Source: Clostridia bacterium BRH_c25 (lineage in GTDB: Bacteria > Bacillota_A > Clostridia > Lutisporales > Lutisporaceae). Taken from it: DNA of 9,427 bases. A model generated the notes under the pieces. The model saw nothing but the letters and a program-made list of their open reading frames with translations. It had not been told where the DNA came from and searched no databases. The position numbers and the translations under genes were made by a program. The stretch lies in contig LOES01000053.1 of NCBI GenBank assembly GCA_001515955.1, positions 1 through 9,427 on the forward strand. Reading direction: 5' to 3'. Below, piece by piece: positions 1 through 6,323 of this stretch; positions within the stretch are counted from its first letter, which is position 1; every line of letters starts with the position of its first letter.

Positions 1-1
1 T

Positions 2-856
2 GCTGTGCTTAAGCCCAATCAGAGCATAATTGTCCACAAGGCTCCAATCTATCCTACTACTGAAGTTATTGTGAAGGCTATGGGGTTGAAACCGGTATTT
101 GTGGATTTTAATAAGCTGGTTGAAATAAAGGAAGATGTGATTTCAGGGATAAGCTTTGCCCTCCTTCAACATTCGAGACAGAAGCTGGATGACAGCTATA
201 ACCTGGAAGAGGTTATTACGAGACTAAAGGGTATTAATAAAAATATAGTGATACTTGTTGATGATAATTATGTGGTGATGAAGGCTGAGAGAATCGGAAC
301 AGAGTCAGGCGCAGATATCAGCGCATTCTCTCTTTTCAAGCTGCTGGGACCTGAAGGTATTGGGTGTGTTGCGGGCAGCAGGGCTGTTATTGAAATAATA
401 AGAAAGCTTAATTACTCCGGGGGCGGCCAGGTTCAGGGGCATGAGGCTATGGAAGCATTAAGATCCCTGGTTTATGCACCTGTGGCTTTAGCAATACAGG
501 CTGAGGAAGGAAACAAAATCGTAAGCAGACTGAATTCCGGAGAAGTAGAAGGTATTGATACGGCGCTTACAGCAAATGCCCAATCCAGGGTGATTCTCGT
601 CAAGTTCAAGGAGCCTGTTGCCCGTAAGGTACTGGAATATGCTGCGAAGCTTGGTGCAGCCCCTTATCCTGTAGGAGCTGAATCAAGATATGAGGTGACG
701 GCTATGTTTTACAGAGTTTCCGGTACTTTTCTGAAATCGGATCCGGAGCTTGCAGATTTTATGATACGTATCAATCCGATGAGGGCAGGGGCTGACACCG
801 TAATCCGGGTTTTGAGAGAAGCAGTGAAAAAAGTCACTGAGGAGGGGAGAAGCTGA
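2..856 (+). CDS. yhfS: YhfS-like PLP-dependent aminotransferase-fold enzyme (5' end outside window)
   Basis: This is a fold-type-I PLP enzyme resembling E. coli YhfS, whose substrate and reaction are not established. The frame is open to the left edge, so the true start lies outside. About 284 codons are visible against roughly 360 in E. coli YhfS, so some 75-80 N-terminal residues are missing. A GTG at position 5 is an internal codon, not a convincing start. In the visible part, a VDDNY segment (bases about 257-271) fits the aspartate that contacts the PLP pyridine nitrogen. The run SAFSLFKLLGPEG (bases about 320-358) fits the Schiff-base lysine, at about base 338, followed by a glycine-rich loop. 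The stop lies 1 nt before the yhfX start, and the yhfX ribosome binding site sits inside the end of this gene, so the two are probably co-translated. Family assignment is fairly sure; function is unknown. Confidence 0.8.
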   Translation, partial: AVLKPNQSIIVHKAPIYPTTEVIVKAMGLKPVFVDFNKLVEIKEDVISGISFALLQHSRQKLDDSYNLEEVITRLKGINKNIVILVDDNYVVMKAERIGTESGADISAFSLFKLLGPEGIGCVAGSRAVIEIIRKLNYSGGGQVQGHEAMEALRSLVYAPVALAIQAEEGNKIVSRLNSGEVEGIDTALTANAQSRVILVKFKEPVARKVLEYAAKLGAAPYPVGAESRYEVTAMFYRVSGTFLKSDPELADFMIRINPMRAGADTVIRVLREAVKKVTEEGRS

Positions 857-857
857 A

Positions 858-2033
858 ATGTTTTTGGATATGACTTTAAAACGAAATCCCCAATTAATAA
901 AATATGCTGCTGAGCTTCACCGGGAAGGGAGAATCCGTCCCAATACCTATGTTCTCGATATGGATGCCATCAAGGGAAATACGAGAATACTGGCAGAGTC
1001 TGCAGAGAAGTACGGGATCAAGCTGTACATGATGACAAAGCAGATAGGAAGGAATCCGGAGGCTGCCAGAATTATAGCAACCTGCGGAATAGAAAGGGCA
1101 GTGGCGGTAGACCCGTGGGAGGCAATAACTCTGGCAAAGTCAGGAATCAAATTGGGAAATGTCGGGCATCTGGTGCAGATTCCTACGGTCATGATCAGGG
1201 AGATATTATCCTTCAGGCCGGAAGTAATTACAGTATTTACCCTTGAAAAAGCCCGGGAGATTTCCAAGGAAGCTTCGGAGATGGGGATAGTGCAGGATAT
1301 TTTATTAAGAGTAGTTGGACCCAGAGATATGATTTATGAGGGACAGGTCGGAGGCTTTAAAGAAGATGAGCTTATTGCTGCTTCAGAAGAGATAAAAAGG
1401 CTAAAGGGTGTTAATATTGTTGGAGTTACAGCATTTCCTTGCTTTCTGTACGATTCTGATTCCGGGCAGATCAAGAAAACAGAGAATGCAGATACTGTCA
1501 TCAGGTGTGCAAGGATGCTTGAAGAGAAGGCTGGCATTGAGATAAAGCAGATAAATACGCCCAGTGTTACTGCTGCAGCTTCAATGCCGCTTCTGGCGGA
1601 ATTGGGAGCAACCCATGGGGAACCGGGGCATGGGCTTACCGGAACCACACCGCTTCATGGCTATGAAGAATCTGGAGAGATACCGGCGATGGTCTATGTA
1701 AGTGAAATATCCCATTGCTTTGAGGATAAGGCCTATGCGTACGGCGGCGGTTATTACAGAAGGTCCTGCATGAAAAGGGCCATGGTGGGGAAAGACTTTG
1801 AGGCAATGAAAAGAAATGCTCTGGAAGTCGAAGAGTTGTTGCCAGAGGCAATAGATTATTATGGAATATTGAAAATAGGTGATAAGGATGTTCAAGTGGG
1901 AGATACGGTAATATATGCGTTCCGGACCCAGATTTTTGTTACCAGGAGTGAAGTAGCCCTGGTGGAAGGCATACAAGGGGATACTCCCAGGCTTATTGGA
2001 ATTTATGACAATCTGGGTAATAAAGTTGGATAG
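858..2033 (+). CDS. yhfX: YhfX-like alanine-racemase-fold PLP enzyme
   Basis: The 391-aa product matches the YhfX family (about 387 aa in E. coli), a PLP-binding TIM-barrel related to the N-terminal domain of alanine racemase. The cofactor lysine is probably K61 in LYMMTKQIGRNP, after a first strand TYVLDMDAIKGN (residues 30-41) typical of the family. Further conserved-looking segments are VVGPRD (152-157), GVTAFPCF (189-196), INTPSVTAA (232-240) and the GHGLTGTTPLHG loop (257-268). The last may hold the PLP phosphate, which is my inference. The C-terminal 50 residues look like a small beta domain. The ATG at 858 follows a GGAGGGGAG ribosome binding site at 841-849. The substrate is unknown; racemisation or another alpha-carbon reaction on an amino acid is plausible by fold only. 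It lies between yhfS and yhfW with gaps of 1 and 12 nt, implying one transcript. Confidence 0.85.
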   Translation: MFLDMTLKRNPQLIKYAAELHREGRIRPNTYVLDMDAIKGNTRILAESAEKYGIKLYMMTKQIGRNPEAARIIATCGIERAVAVDPWEAITLAKSGIKLGNVGHLVQIPTVMIREILSFRPEVITVFTLEKAREISKEASEMGIVQDILLRVVGPRDMIYEGQVGGFKEDELIAASEEIKRLKGVNIVGVTAFPCFLYDSDSGQIKKTENADTVIRCARMLEEKAGIEIKQINTPSVTAAASMPLLAELGATHGEPGHGLTGTTPLHGYEESGEIPAMVYVSEISHCFEDKAYAYGGGYYRRSCMKRAMVGKDFEAMKRNALEVEELLPEAIDYYGILKIGDKDVQVGDTVIYAFRTQIFVTRSEVALVEGIQGDTPRLIGIYDNLGNKVG

Positions 2034-2045
2034 GACTGTGACACT

Positions 2046-3266
2046 ATGAAAAAAAGAGCGATTGTATTGATATTGGACAGCCTGGGAGTCGGCTATATGG
2101 ATGATGTGCTGAAGGTCCGGCCTCAGGATGAAGGGGCAAATACCTTTAGTCATATTCTTGATAAGGCCGGGAAGATAAACATACCCAATCTGGAATGGCT
2201 GGGTATCGGAAGCATACTGGAGCATCCGGGCCTGGCAGCGCATACTCCTGCTGCAAGCTATGGAACGCTGAAGCTTGAGCACGATGGAGCAGACAGCTAT
2301 GCGGGACACCAGGAGATCATGGGGACAAAACCGAAGAAGCCTATGATAGAGCCCTTTATCAACTATATGGAAATAGTAAAGGATACCCTGGAGTCTGAAG
2401 GCTATCAAGTGGAAATACCTGATCCGGGCAAACCCTATTTGCTGGTTAACGGGCTGGTTGTCATATCTGATAACATTGAGACTGATTACGGACAAATTTA
2501 TAATGTTACTGCACCGTTGGATGAGATATCCTTTGGGGAGGTACTCCGGATAGCAGATGTTGTAAGAAGTCTGGTAAAGGTAAATCGTGTAATTGCTCTT
2601 GGAGGAGAAAATGTCACTCCTCAGCATATTATTAACTGCATAGAAGTCCGGGAAGACGGGCTGGTAGGGGTGAATTCTCCCAAATCTCAAGTTTATATGA
2701 AGGGATATCAAGCCAGGCATATAGGATATGGAGTTGAACCGGACAAGCAAATCAGCAGCATTCTGGTTAAGGCGGGGAAAGAGGTCCGACTGATAGGGAA
2801 GATGCAGGATGTCATACAATGTGAGGGTGCACAAGGGATACCTGCTGTTGATACTGAGCTGGTGATGGATGAGCTTTTAAAAAGCATGGACCGGGTCAAG
2901 GAAGGTCTTATAGCCGCAACAGTTCAGGAGACAGATCTGGCAGGGCATTCGGAGGATGTGGAATGTTATGCCGGCAAGATAATGACAGTAGACAAATATC
3001 TGGATGCTTTGTTCGACAAAATGACAGAGAATGACCTTCTGATAATAAGTGCCGACCACGGGAATGATCCTACTATCGGACACAGCCAGCATACAAGGGA
3101 AAAAACCTTCCTGCTGGTATATGGTAAAAAGTATATAAGTACAAACCTGGGTGAGAGGGAGACCCTCTCGGATATTGCAGCTACAATCGCTGACTTTTTC
3201 CAGGTGCAGCAGCCGGAAAACGGACTGAGCTTCTATGAGATGCTGGAGGAGGAAAAAAGAGACTGA
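2046..3266 (+). CDS. yhfW: YhfW-like phosphopentomutase-family metalloenzyme
   Basis: The 406-aa product belongs to the alkaline phosphatase superfamily, closest in motifs to phosphopentomutase (DeoB), and its length matches E. coli YhfW. Likely metal ligands are D11 in VLILDSLGVG, D297 and H301 in ETDLAGHSED, D337 and H338 in ISADHGNDP, and H349 in QHTRE. The segment DSYAGHQEIMG (83-93) aligns with DTMTGHWEIMG of DeoB, which places S84 where phosphopentomutases carry the phosphorylated threonine. The residues between (about 100-215) would form the variable cap domain. True DeoB is possible but less likely given its YhfS/YhfX neighbours and the altered nucleophile segment. The ribosome binding site is weak (TAGGAC at 2031-2036, overlapping the yhfX stop), so expression may depend on coupling to yhfX. 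The stop codon lies inside the 5' arm of the terminator that ends the operon. The reaction, probably on a phosphorylated metabolite, is inferred. Confidence 0.82.
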   Translation: MKKRAIVLILDSLGVGYMDDVLKVRPQDEGANTFSHILDKAGKINIPNLEWLGIGSILEHPGLAAHTPAASYGTLKLEHDGADSYAGHQEIMGTKPKKPMIEPFINYMEIVKDTLESEGYQVEIPDPGKPYLLVNGLVVISDNIETDYGQIYNVTAPLDEISFGEVLRIADVVRSLVKVNRVIALGGENVTPQHIINCIEVREDGLVGVNSPKSQVYMKGYQARHIGYGVEPDKQISSILVKAGKEVRLIGKMQDVIQCEGAQGIPAVDTELVMDELLKSMDRVKEGLIAATVQETDLAGHSEDVECYAGKIMTVDKYLDALFDKMTENDLLIISADHGNDPTIGHSQHTREKTFLLVYGKKYISTNLGERETLSDIAATIADFFQVQQPENGLSFYEMLEEEKRD

Positions 3267-3294
3267 CCTATGATACTAAAGGCAGTCTCTTTTT
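3254..3294. terminator. Bidirectional intrinsic terminator after yhfW
   Basis: A perfect 12-bp inverted repeat pairs AAAAAGAGACTG (3254-3265) with CAGTCTCTTTTT (3283-3294) around a 17-nt loop. On the plus strand it gives a stem followed by a T tract, and on the minus strand the A run at 3253-3258 supplies the T tract. It can therefore end both the yhf transcript and the converging transcript of the small HMA-like gene that stops at 3308. The stop codon of yhfW (3264-3266) overlaps the last two bases of the 5' arm, so there is no 3' untranslated spacer before the hairpin. Confidence 0.88.
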
Positions 3295-3307
3295 GTATAT
3301 ATTTAAA

Positions 3308-3511
3308 CTAATGCCGGACTTGTTTGTATCTGTTTATTGTATCTGAAATTTTCTTTGTACTGAGGTTATCCTCGTATTCAACAGTTATTGTATTGGATAC
3401 ATTGTCTACTCTTACGGCATGAACTCCATCCAGGGATTGCACAGCACCTCGCATTGATTCGATATCACTGCTGCTATTAAGGTTTTCAACGCTGAATTTG
3501 GTTACATTCAA
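3308..3511 (-). CDS. Small HMA-fold-like protein lacking the CxxC metal motif
   Basis: This encodes 67 residues with the pattern of the heavy-metal-associated (HMA, ferredoxin-like beta-alpha-beta-beta-alpha-beta) fold seen in CopZ and the N-termini of metal ATPases. Strand 1 is KFSVENL, helix 1 IESMRGAVQSL, the turn DGVHAVRVD, strand 3 TITVEYED, and helix 2 STKKISDTINRY. The usual GMTCxxC loop is replaced by NLNSSSD and there is no cysteine anywhere, so classical copper or zinc binding is not expected. I chose the TTG start at 3511-3509 because AGGAAGGTGA lies 5 nt upstream (plus positions 3517-3526). The frame stays open for 11 more codons to a TTG at 3544, but those codons cover the ribosome binding site. 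It converges on yhfW and diverges from the cob operon. Its role is unknown; a protein-protein or degenerate chaperone role is only a guess. Confidence 0.72.
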   Translation of the reverse strand: MNVTKFSVENLNSSSDIESMRGAVQSLDGVHAVRVDNVSNTITVEYEDNLSTKKISDTINRYKQVRH

Positions 3512-3552
3512 GAAAATCACCTTCCTAAAATTTTCTACATACAATTTTTATG

Positions 3553-3607
3553 ATTATAGTATGTTTTATTAAACGCATATTATACGTTGACTGGGATTTT
3601 CATTAAA
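3553..3607 (-). promoter_or_regulatory. Candidate promoter(s) for the small HMA-like gene
   Basis: On the minus strand two TATAAT hexamers precede the small gene. One (plus 3579-3584) has TTTAAT 17 nt upstream (plus 3602-3607), a partial match to a -35 element. The other (plus 3553-3558) is closer to the gene but has no good -35. The first overlaps the divergent cob promoter, so the two could compete for RNA polymerase. The region is AT-rich, so chance matches are possible. Confidence 0.35.
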
Positions 3608-3615
3608 TATATAAT
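3587..3615 (+). promoter_or_regulatory. Sigma-A-type promoter of the cobalamin operon
   Basis: TTGACT at 3587-3592 and TATAAT at 3610-3615 are separated by exactly 17 nt, a near-consensus vegetative promoter. Transcription would start near 3622, about 11 nt before the riboswitch, giving a leader of roughly 290 nt before cobT. The promoter is strong by sequence, which fits a system where control is exerted afterwards by the riboswitch rather than by a weak promoter. The start site is predicted, not measured. Confidence 0.85.
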
Positions 3616-3632
3616 GAATATAACATAATAAA

Positions 3633-3788
3633 TAATCATATGGTGCCCTAACGGGTTAATAGGGAAAGCGGTGCAAAACCGCTGCAGCCCCCGCTACTGT
3701 ATGTGGGTATGAAATCCGACAAGCCATTGTTATGCGAGAAGGCCGGAGAGTAAGAAGATCCACGAGCCAGGAAACCTGCCTATGATAT
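3633..3788 (+). promoter_or_regulatory. Cobalamin (B12) riboswitch aptamer
   Basis: The leader carries the hallmark B12 box AGCCAGGAAACCTGCC at 3765-3780. Other family landmarks appear in order: GGTGCC (3642-3647), GGGAAAGCGGTGCAA in the 5' core (from 3661), the CCGCTACTGT segment (3690-3700 region), and GCCATTG...GAGAAGGC (about 3723-3743). A closing P1 helix can be drawn between ATCATA-T-GG (3635-3643) and CCTATGAT (3779-3786). Riboswitches of this class bind adenosylcobalamin or related cobalamins and normally switch off B12 synthesis or uptake genes. The aptamer sits between a near-consensus promoter and the terminator before cobT, so it most likely controls the whole cob operon. Ligand preference cannot be told from what I can see here. 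Confidence 0.94.
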
Positions 3789-3804
3789 ATTTTCTACCTT
3801 CGGA

Positions 3805-3850
3805 GGGAGGGGAGGAGGATGTTTAATTTTTTAGATATTTTCCCGCTCCC
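3805..3850 (+). promoter_or_regulatory. Candidate antiterminator in the riboswitch expression platform
   Basis: The purine-rich run GGGAGGGG (3805-3812) can pair with CCCGCTCCC (3842-3850) with a single bulged G at 3845. A further A-U and G-U stretch joins 3813-3816 to 3838-3841. That pairing would take up the 5' arm of the terminator and so prevent it forming. A competing small hairpin, TCTACCT (3793-3799) with AGGGAGG (3804-3810) around UCGG, would sequester part of the antiterminator and could represent the ligand-bound state. These pairings were found by eye; no folding energies were calculated. Confidence 0.55.
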
Positions 3851-3879
3851 ATGCGAAAAATTTGGGCAGCGGGTTTTTT
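3842..3879 (+). terminator. Riboswitch-controlled intrinsic terminator before cobT
   Basis: CCCGCTCCCA (3842-3851) pairs with TGGGCAGCGGG (3863-3873), leaving one bulged C and an 11-nt loop, followed at once by six T residues (3874-3879). It lies 35 nt before the cobT start codon and has no other gene to terminate, so it is read as the OFF state of the upstream B12 riboswitch. Control by transcription attenuation, rather than by hiding the ribosome binding site (AAGGGAG at 3901-3907), follows from its position. Confidence 0.9.
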
Positions 3880-3914
3880 GATGGAAGGAATTATTAGTAA
3901 AAGGGAGATGCATT

Positions 3915-4988
3915 ATGAAGCTTTATGAAAAGACCAAAGCAGGAATAAGGCCTGCATTTGAGGACAGTATGAGGGACGCGGCTGAAAGACTTGACAAGCT
4001 GGCAAAACCCATTGGAAGCCTTGGCAAGCTTGAGGACCTGGCGGTAAAAATCTCTGGAATGACAGGGAAACAGAGCGTCAGCTTTGAAAAAAAGATTACG
4101 GTAATAATGGCGGCAGACAATGGCGTAGTGGAGGAGGGGGTAAGCTCCTGTCCTCAAGCAGTTACCACAATACAGACAATAAATTTCCTGAAGGGGGTTA
4201 CCGGTGTATGTGTGCTGTCCAAGCGCGCCGGTGCCGATATCAGAGTAGTTGATATCGGCGTTGGAAGTGATCTGGAATATCTGGGATTAATAAATCGGAA
4301 AATAAGAAAAGGCACCTCCAATATGGCAAAAGGTCCTGCAATGAGCAGGGAGGAAGCTGTAAAGGCCATCGAGACAGGGATTGAAATGGTATCGCAGCTT
4401 GTATCGGAGGGGTACAGCCTTTTTGGAACCGGAGAAATGGGAATAGGCAATACCAGCACCAGCAGTGCGGTTGCAATGACTTTCCTGGGCTGCAGCTCTG
4501 AAGCTGCGGTAGGAAAAGGTGCAGGTCTGACAGAGGAGGGCTATGATAACAAAAAGTCTGTGATCGAAAAGGCGATAAGCATAAACAGACCGGATCCCAT
4601 GGACCCCGTTGATGTGCTTTCCAAGGTTGGGGGCTTTGATATTGCAGGCATGACAGGGTGTTTCCTTGGAGCAGCATATCACAGGGTTCCTATAGTTATT
4701 GATGGTTTTATTTCTGCGGCTGCTGCTCTTGCAGCATATAGGATTAATCCATTGGTCAAGGATTTTATGATAGCCTCCCATTGCTCGGAAGAGCCGGGTT
4801 ATAAGCTTGTTATGAGGGAAATAGGGCTTGAACCTGTGTTGAACCTCGGCATGAGGCTGGGGGAGGGAAGTGGCTGTCCTCTCGCCTTCAATGTGATTGA
4901 AGCGGCGGAAGCAATAATTTCTCAAATGGCAACCCTGGAGGAAGCAATGATTGAAAGTGATTTCTTAATAGACATAAGGGAGAAATAA
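3915..4988 (+). CDS. cobT: Nicotinate-nucleotide:dimethylbenzimidazole phosphoribosyltransferase
   Basis: CobT transfers phosphoribose from nicotinate mononucleotide to 5,6-dimethylbenzimidazole or a similar base, giving the alpha-ribazole phosphate used for the lower ligand of cobalamin. The 357-aa length is typical. Family segments are KPIGSLGKLEDLA (31-43), AADNGVVEEGVSSCP (66-80), GTGEMGIGNTSTSSA (171-185), VGKGAGL (199-205) and LGMRLGEGSGCPLA (311-324). E317 in the last segment falls at the position of the catalytic glutamate of the Salmonella enzyme. The ATG follows AAGGGAG (3901-3907) with 7-nt spacing. It is the first gene after the riboswitch terminator and is followed after 1 nt by cobU. 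The lower base actually used cannot be read from the sequence. Confidence 0.97.
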   Translation: MKLYEKTKAGIRPAFEDSMRDAAERLDKLAKPIGSLGKLEDLAVKISGMTGKQSVSFEKKITVIMAADNGVVEEGVSSCPQAVTTIQTINFLKGVTGVCVLSKRAGADIRVVDIGVGSDLEYLGLINRKIRKGTSNMAKGPAMSREEAVKAIETGIEMVSQLVSEGYSLFGTGEMGIGNTSTSSAVAMTFLGCSSEAAVGKGAGLTEEGYDNKKSVIEKAISINRPDPMDPVDVLSKVGGFDIAGMTGCFLGAAYHRVPIVIDGFISAAAALAAYRINPLVKDFMIASHCSEEPGYKLVMREIGLEPVLNLGMRLGEGSGCPLAFNVIEAAEAIISQMATLEEAMIESDFLIDIREK

Positions 4989-4989
4989 T

Positions 4990-5550
4990 ATGGGCAAAGC
5001 AATTCTTATAACAGGCGGTGCAAGAAGCGGCAAGAGCAGCTATGCTGAGAGGCTGGCCAGGGAGCTTGAGGGCAGGATTTTATACATAGCTACCTCAATA
5101 CCCTTTGACGAAGAAATGAAAAGCAGAGTGAAGAAGCACAGGGAGTCAAGGCCTTCCCAATGGGATACCTATGAAGGCTATAGGAGCCTGGGGAGTGTAA
5201 TATCTGAAAAGGGCAGTGAATACAAGGGGATTCTTCTTGACTGTGTCACAGTAATGGTTACGAACCTGCTTCTGGAATATCCGGGCATAGACTATGACAA
5301 TGCCTGCTATGAGGATTTTACAGAGGCAGAAAATGGAATAACAAAAGAAATTGAAAAGCTGTTGGAGAGTGTCAGCCGGTCAGAAGCCACTGTAATAATG
5401 GTCACTAATGAGCTGGGAAGCGGAATTGTACCGGAGAGCCTTCTGGGCAGAGTATTCAGAGATATTGCCGGGAGGGTGAACCAATATATTGCAAAGCAGT
5501 GCGATGAAGTATTTATAACTGTTTGCGGACTTCCTCTCAAGCTGAAGTGA
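4990..5550 (+). CDS. cobU: Bifunctional adenosylcobinamide kinase / adenosylcobinamide-phosphate guanylyltransferase
   Basis: CobU phosphorylates adenosylcobinamide and then transfers GMP to adenosylcobinamide phosphate, giving adenosylcobinamide-GDP for CobS. The 186-aa product (about 180 in Salmonella) opens with a P-loop, GGARSGKSS (residues 9-17). The RVKKHRESRPSQW segment (46-58) provides H50, equivalent to the histidine that carries the guanylyl group. LLDCVTVMVTNLL (82-94) is the Walker-B-like strand, and VTNELGSGIVPESLLGRVFRDIAGRVNQ (138-165) is a family signature. The start at 4990 is set by AAGGGAG at 4976-4982, which lies inside the end of cobT. All key residues I can recognise are present, so both activities are expected. 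Confidence 0.96.
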   Translation: MGKAILITGGARSGKSSYAERLARELEGRILYIATSIPFDEEMKSRVKKHRESRPSQWDTYEGYRSLGSVISEKGSEYKGILLDCVTVMVTNLLLEYPGIDYDNACYEDFTEAENGITKEIEKLLESVSRSEATVIMVTNELGSGIVPESLLGRVFRDIAGRVNQYIAKQCDEVFITVCGLPLKLK

Positions 5551-5570
5551 TAAAAGGGAGGCATGAGAAA

Positions 5571-6323
5571 ATGAGAATTTTTGTACTTACCCTGCAGTTT
5601 CTGACCAGGATACCCATAAATACGAATTTAGGGGCAACAGAGGAGGATTTTGCAAAGGGAGTAGTGTTTTTTCCTCTGGTAGGGCTGATTATCGGTGGGT
5701 TTAATCTGATGATACTGCTTGCTGCCTCAAAGCTATTGGGGGGAACATTTCCGGTTGTCTGCTGCTTGATTGCAGGAACCGCCATTACAGGCGGCCTTCA
5801 TGTGGACGGTCTGGCAGATACCTGTGACGGTATTTTCTCAGCCCGTACAAGGGATAAGATGCTTGAGATAATGAGGGACAGCAGGATTGGCACAAATGGG
5901 ACAATAGCTGTAATATTTGATTATCTGCTGAAGCTGTCGCTGCTTTCGCTGCTGGCCGGAAACGGATTGTATCTTGCAGTGCTTCTGTCTCCGGTAGCCG
6001 CAAAGACTCTGGTAGTCCTGCTTATGAAGACTTCTGTTTATGCCCGCTCCGGTCCCGGCTTAGGAGGGCTGTATCTTGAAAAACAGACCATGGGAGCAAC
6101 ACTGCTGGCAGCTGCGATTGGACTGGCAATAATAACAGTATTCTCAGGGATATGGGGTATTGCTGCCTTGGTGGTCTGCGGAGCAATATGCTTTCTGTAC
6201 AGAAGCTTTATATATTCAAAGCTTCAAGGAATGACCGGGGACACTCTGGGAGCTGCCAATGAGTTATTCGAAGCGGCATTCATTTTAATAACGGCAGTTA
6301 TTTCAGGAAGAGGTATCATATGA
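5571..6323 (+). CDS. cobS: Adenosylcobinamide-GDP ribazoletransferase (cobalamin synthase)
   Basis: CobS is an integral membrane enzyme that joins adenosylcobinamide-GDP to alpha-ribazole (phosphate), the final assembly step. With the start at 5571 it has 250 residues, the usual family size. That ATG is chosen because AAAGGGAGG (5553-5561) lies 9 nt upstream. The frame is open further up to 5523 within the end of cobU, but without a ribosome binding site. Motifs are LTRIPI near the N-terminus (11-16), GGLHVDGLADTCDG (74-87) with the acidic residues thought to bind Mg, RDSRIGTNG (102-110) and GDTLGAANELFE (223-234). Hydrophobic stretches at roughly 33-52, 58-73, 112-130, 132-152, 176-194 and 196-210, plus one near the C-terminus, fit a polytopic protein. 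It overlaps cobC by 4 nt. Confidence 0.96.
   Translation: MRIFVLTLQFLTRIPINTNLGATEEDFAKGVVFFPLVGLIIGGFNLMILLAASKLLGGTFPVVCCLIAGTAITGGLHVDGLADTCDGIFSARTRDKMLEIMRDSRIGTNGTIAVIFDYLLKLSLLSLLAGNGLYLAVLLSPVAAKTLVVLLMKTSVYARSGPGLGGLYLEKQTMGATLLAAAIGLAIITVFSGIWGIAALVVCGAICFLYRSFIYSKLQGMTGDTLGAANELFEAAFILITAVISGRGII

Noticed and set aside
1581..2834. A 417-codon open frame on the minus strand opposite yhfX and yhfW
   Set aside because: Its composition is what a reverse shadow of two well-supported genes gives, it spans the junction of both, has no recognisable domain, and the plus-strand genes show clear family motifs.
3512..3544. Longer N-terminus for the HMA-like protein starting at a TTG at 3544
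   Set aside because: The extra 11 codons cover the strong AGGAAGGTGA ribosome binding site, which fits the TTG at 3511 instead.
3881..3928. A 15-codon open frame (starting MEGIISK) between the terminator and cobT, overlapping the cobT start out of frame
   Set aside because: Its ATG follows the T tract of the terminator with no ribosome binding site, so a leader peptide is not supported.
4287..4925. A 212-codon minus-strand frame opposite cobT
   Set aside because: cobT is intact with all its motifs, and this frame has no family pattern and sits wholly inside it, so it is a shadow.
5563..5574. A three-codon ATG-AGA-AAA-TGA frame just before cobS, overlapping its start
   Set aside because: The ribosome binding site ends 1 nt before this ATG, too close for initiation, while its spacing to the cobS ATG at 5571 is normal.
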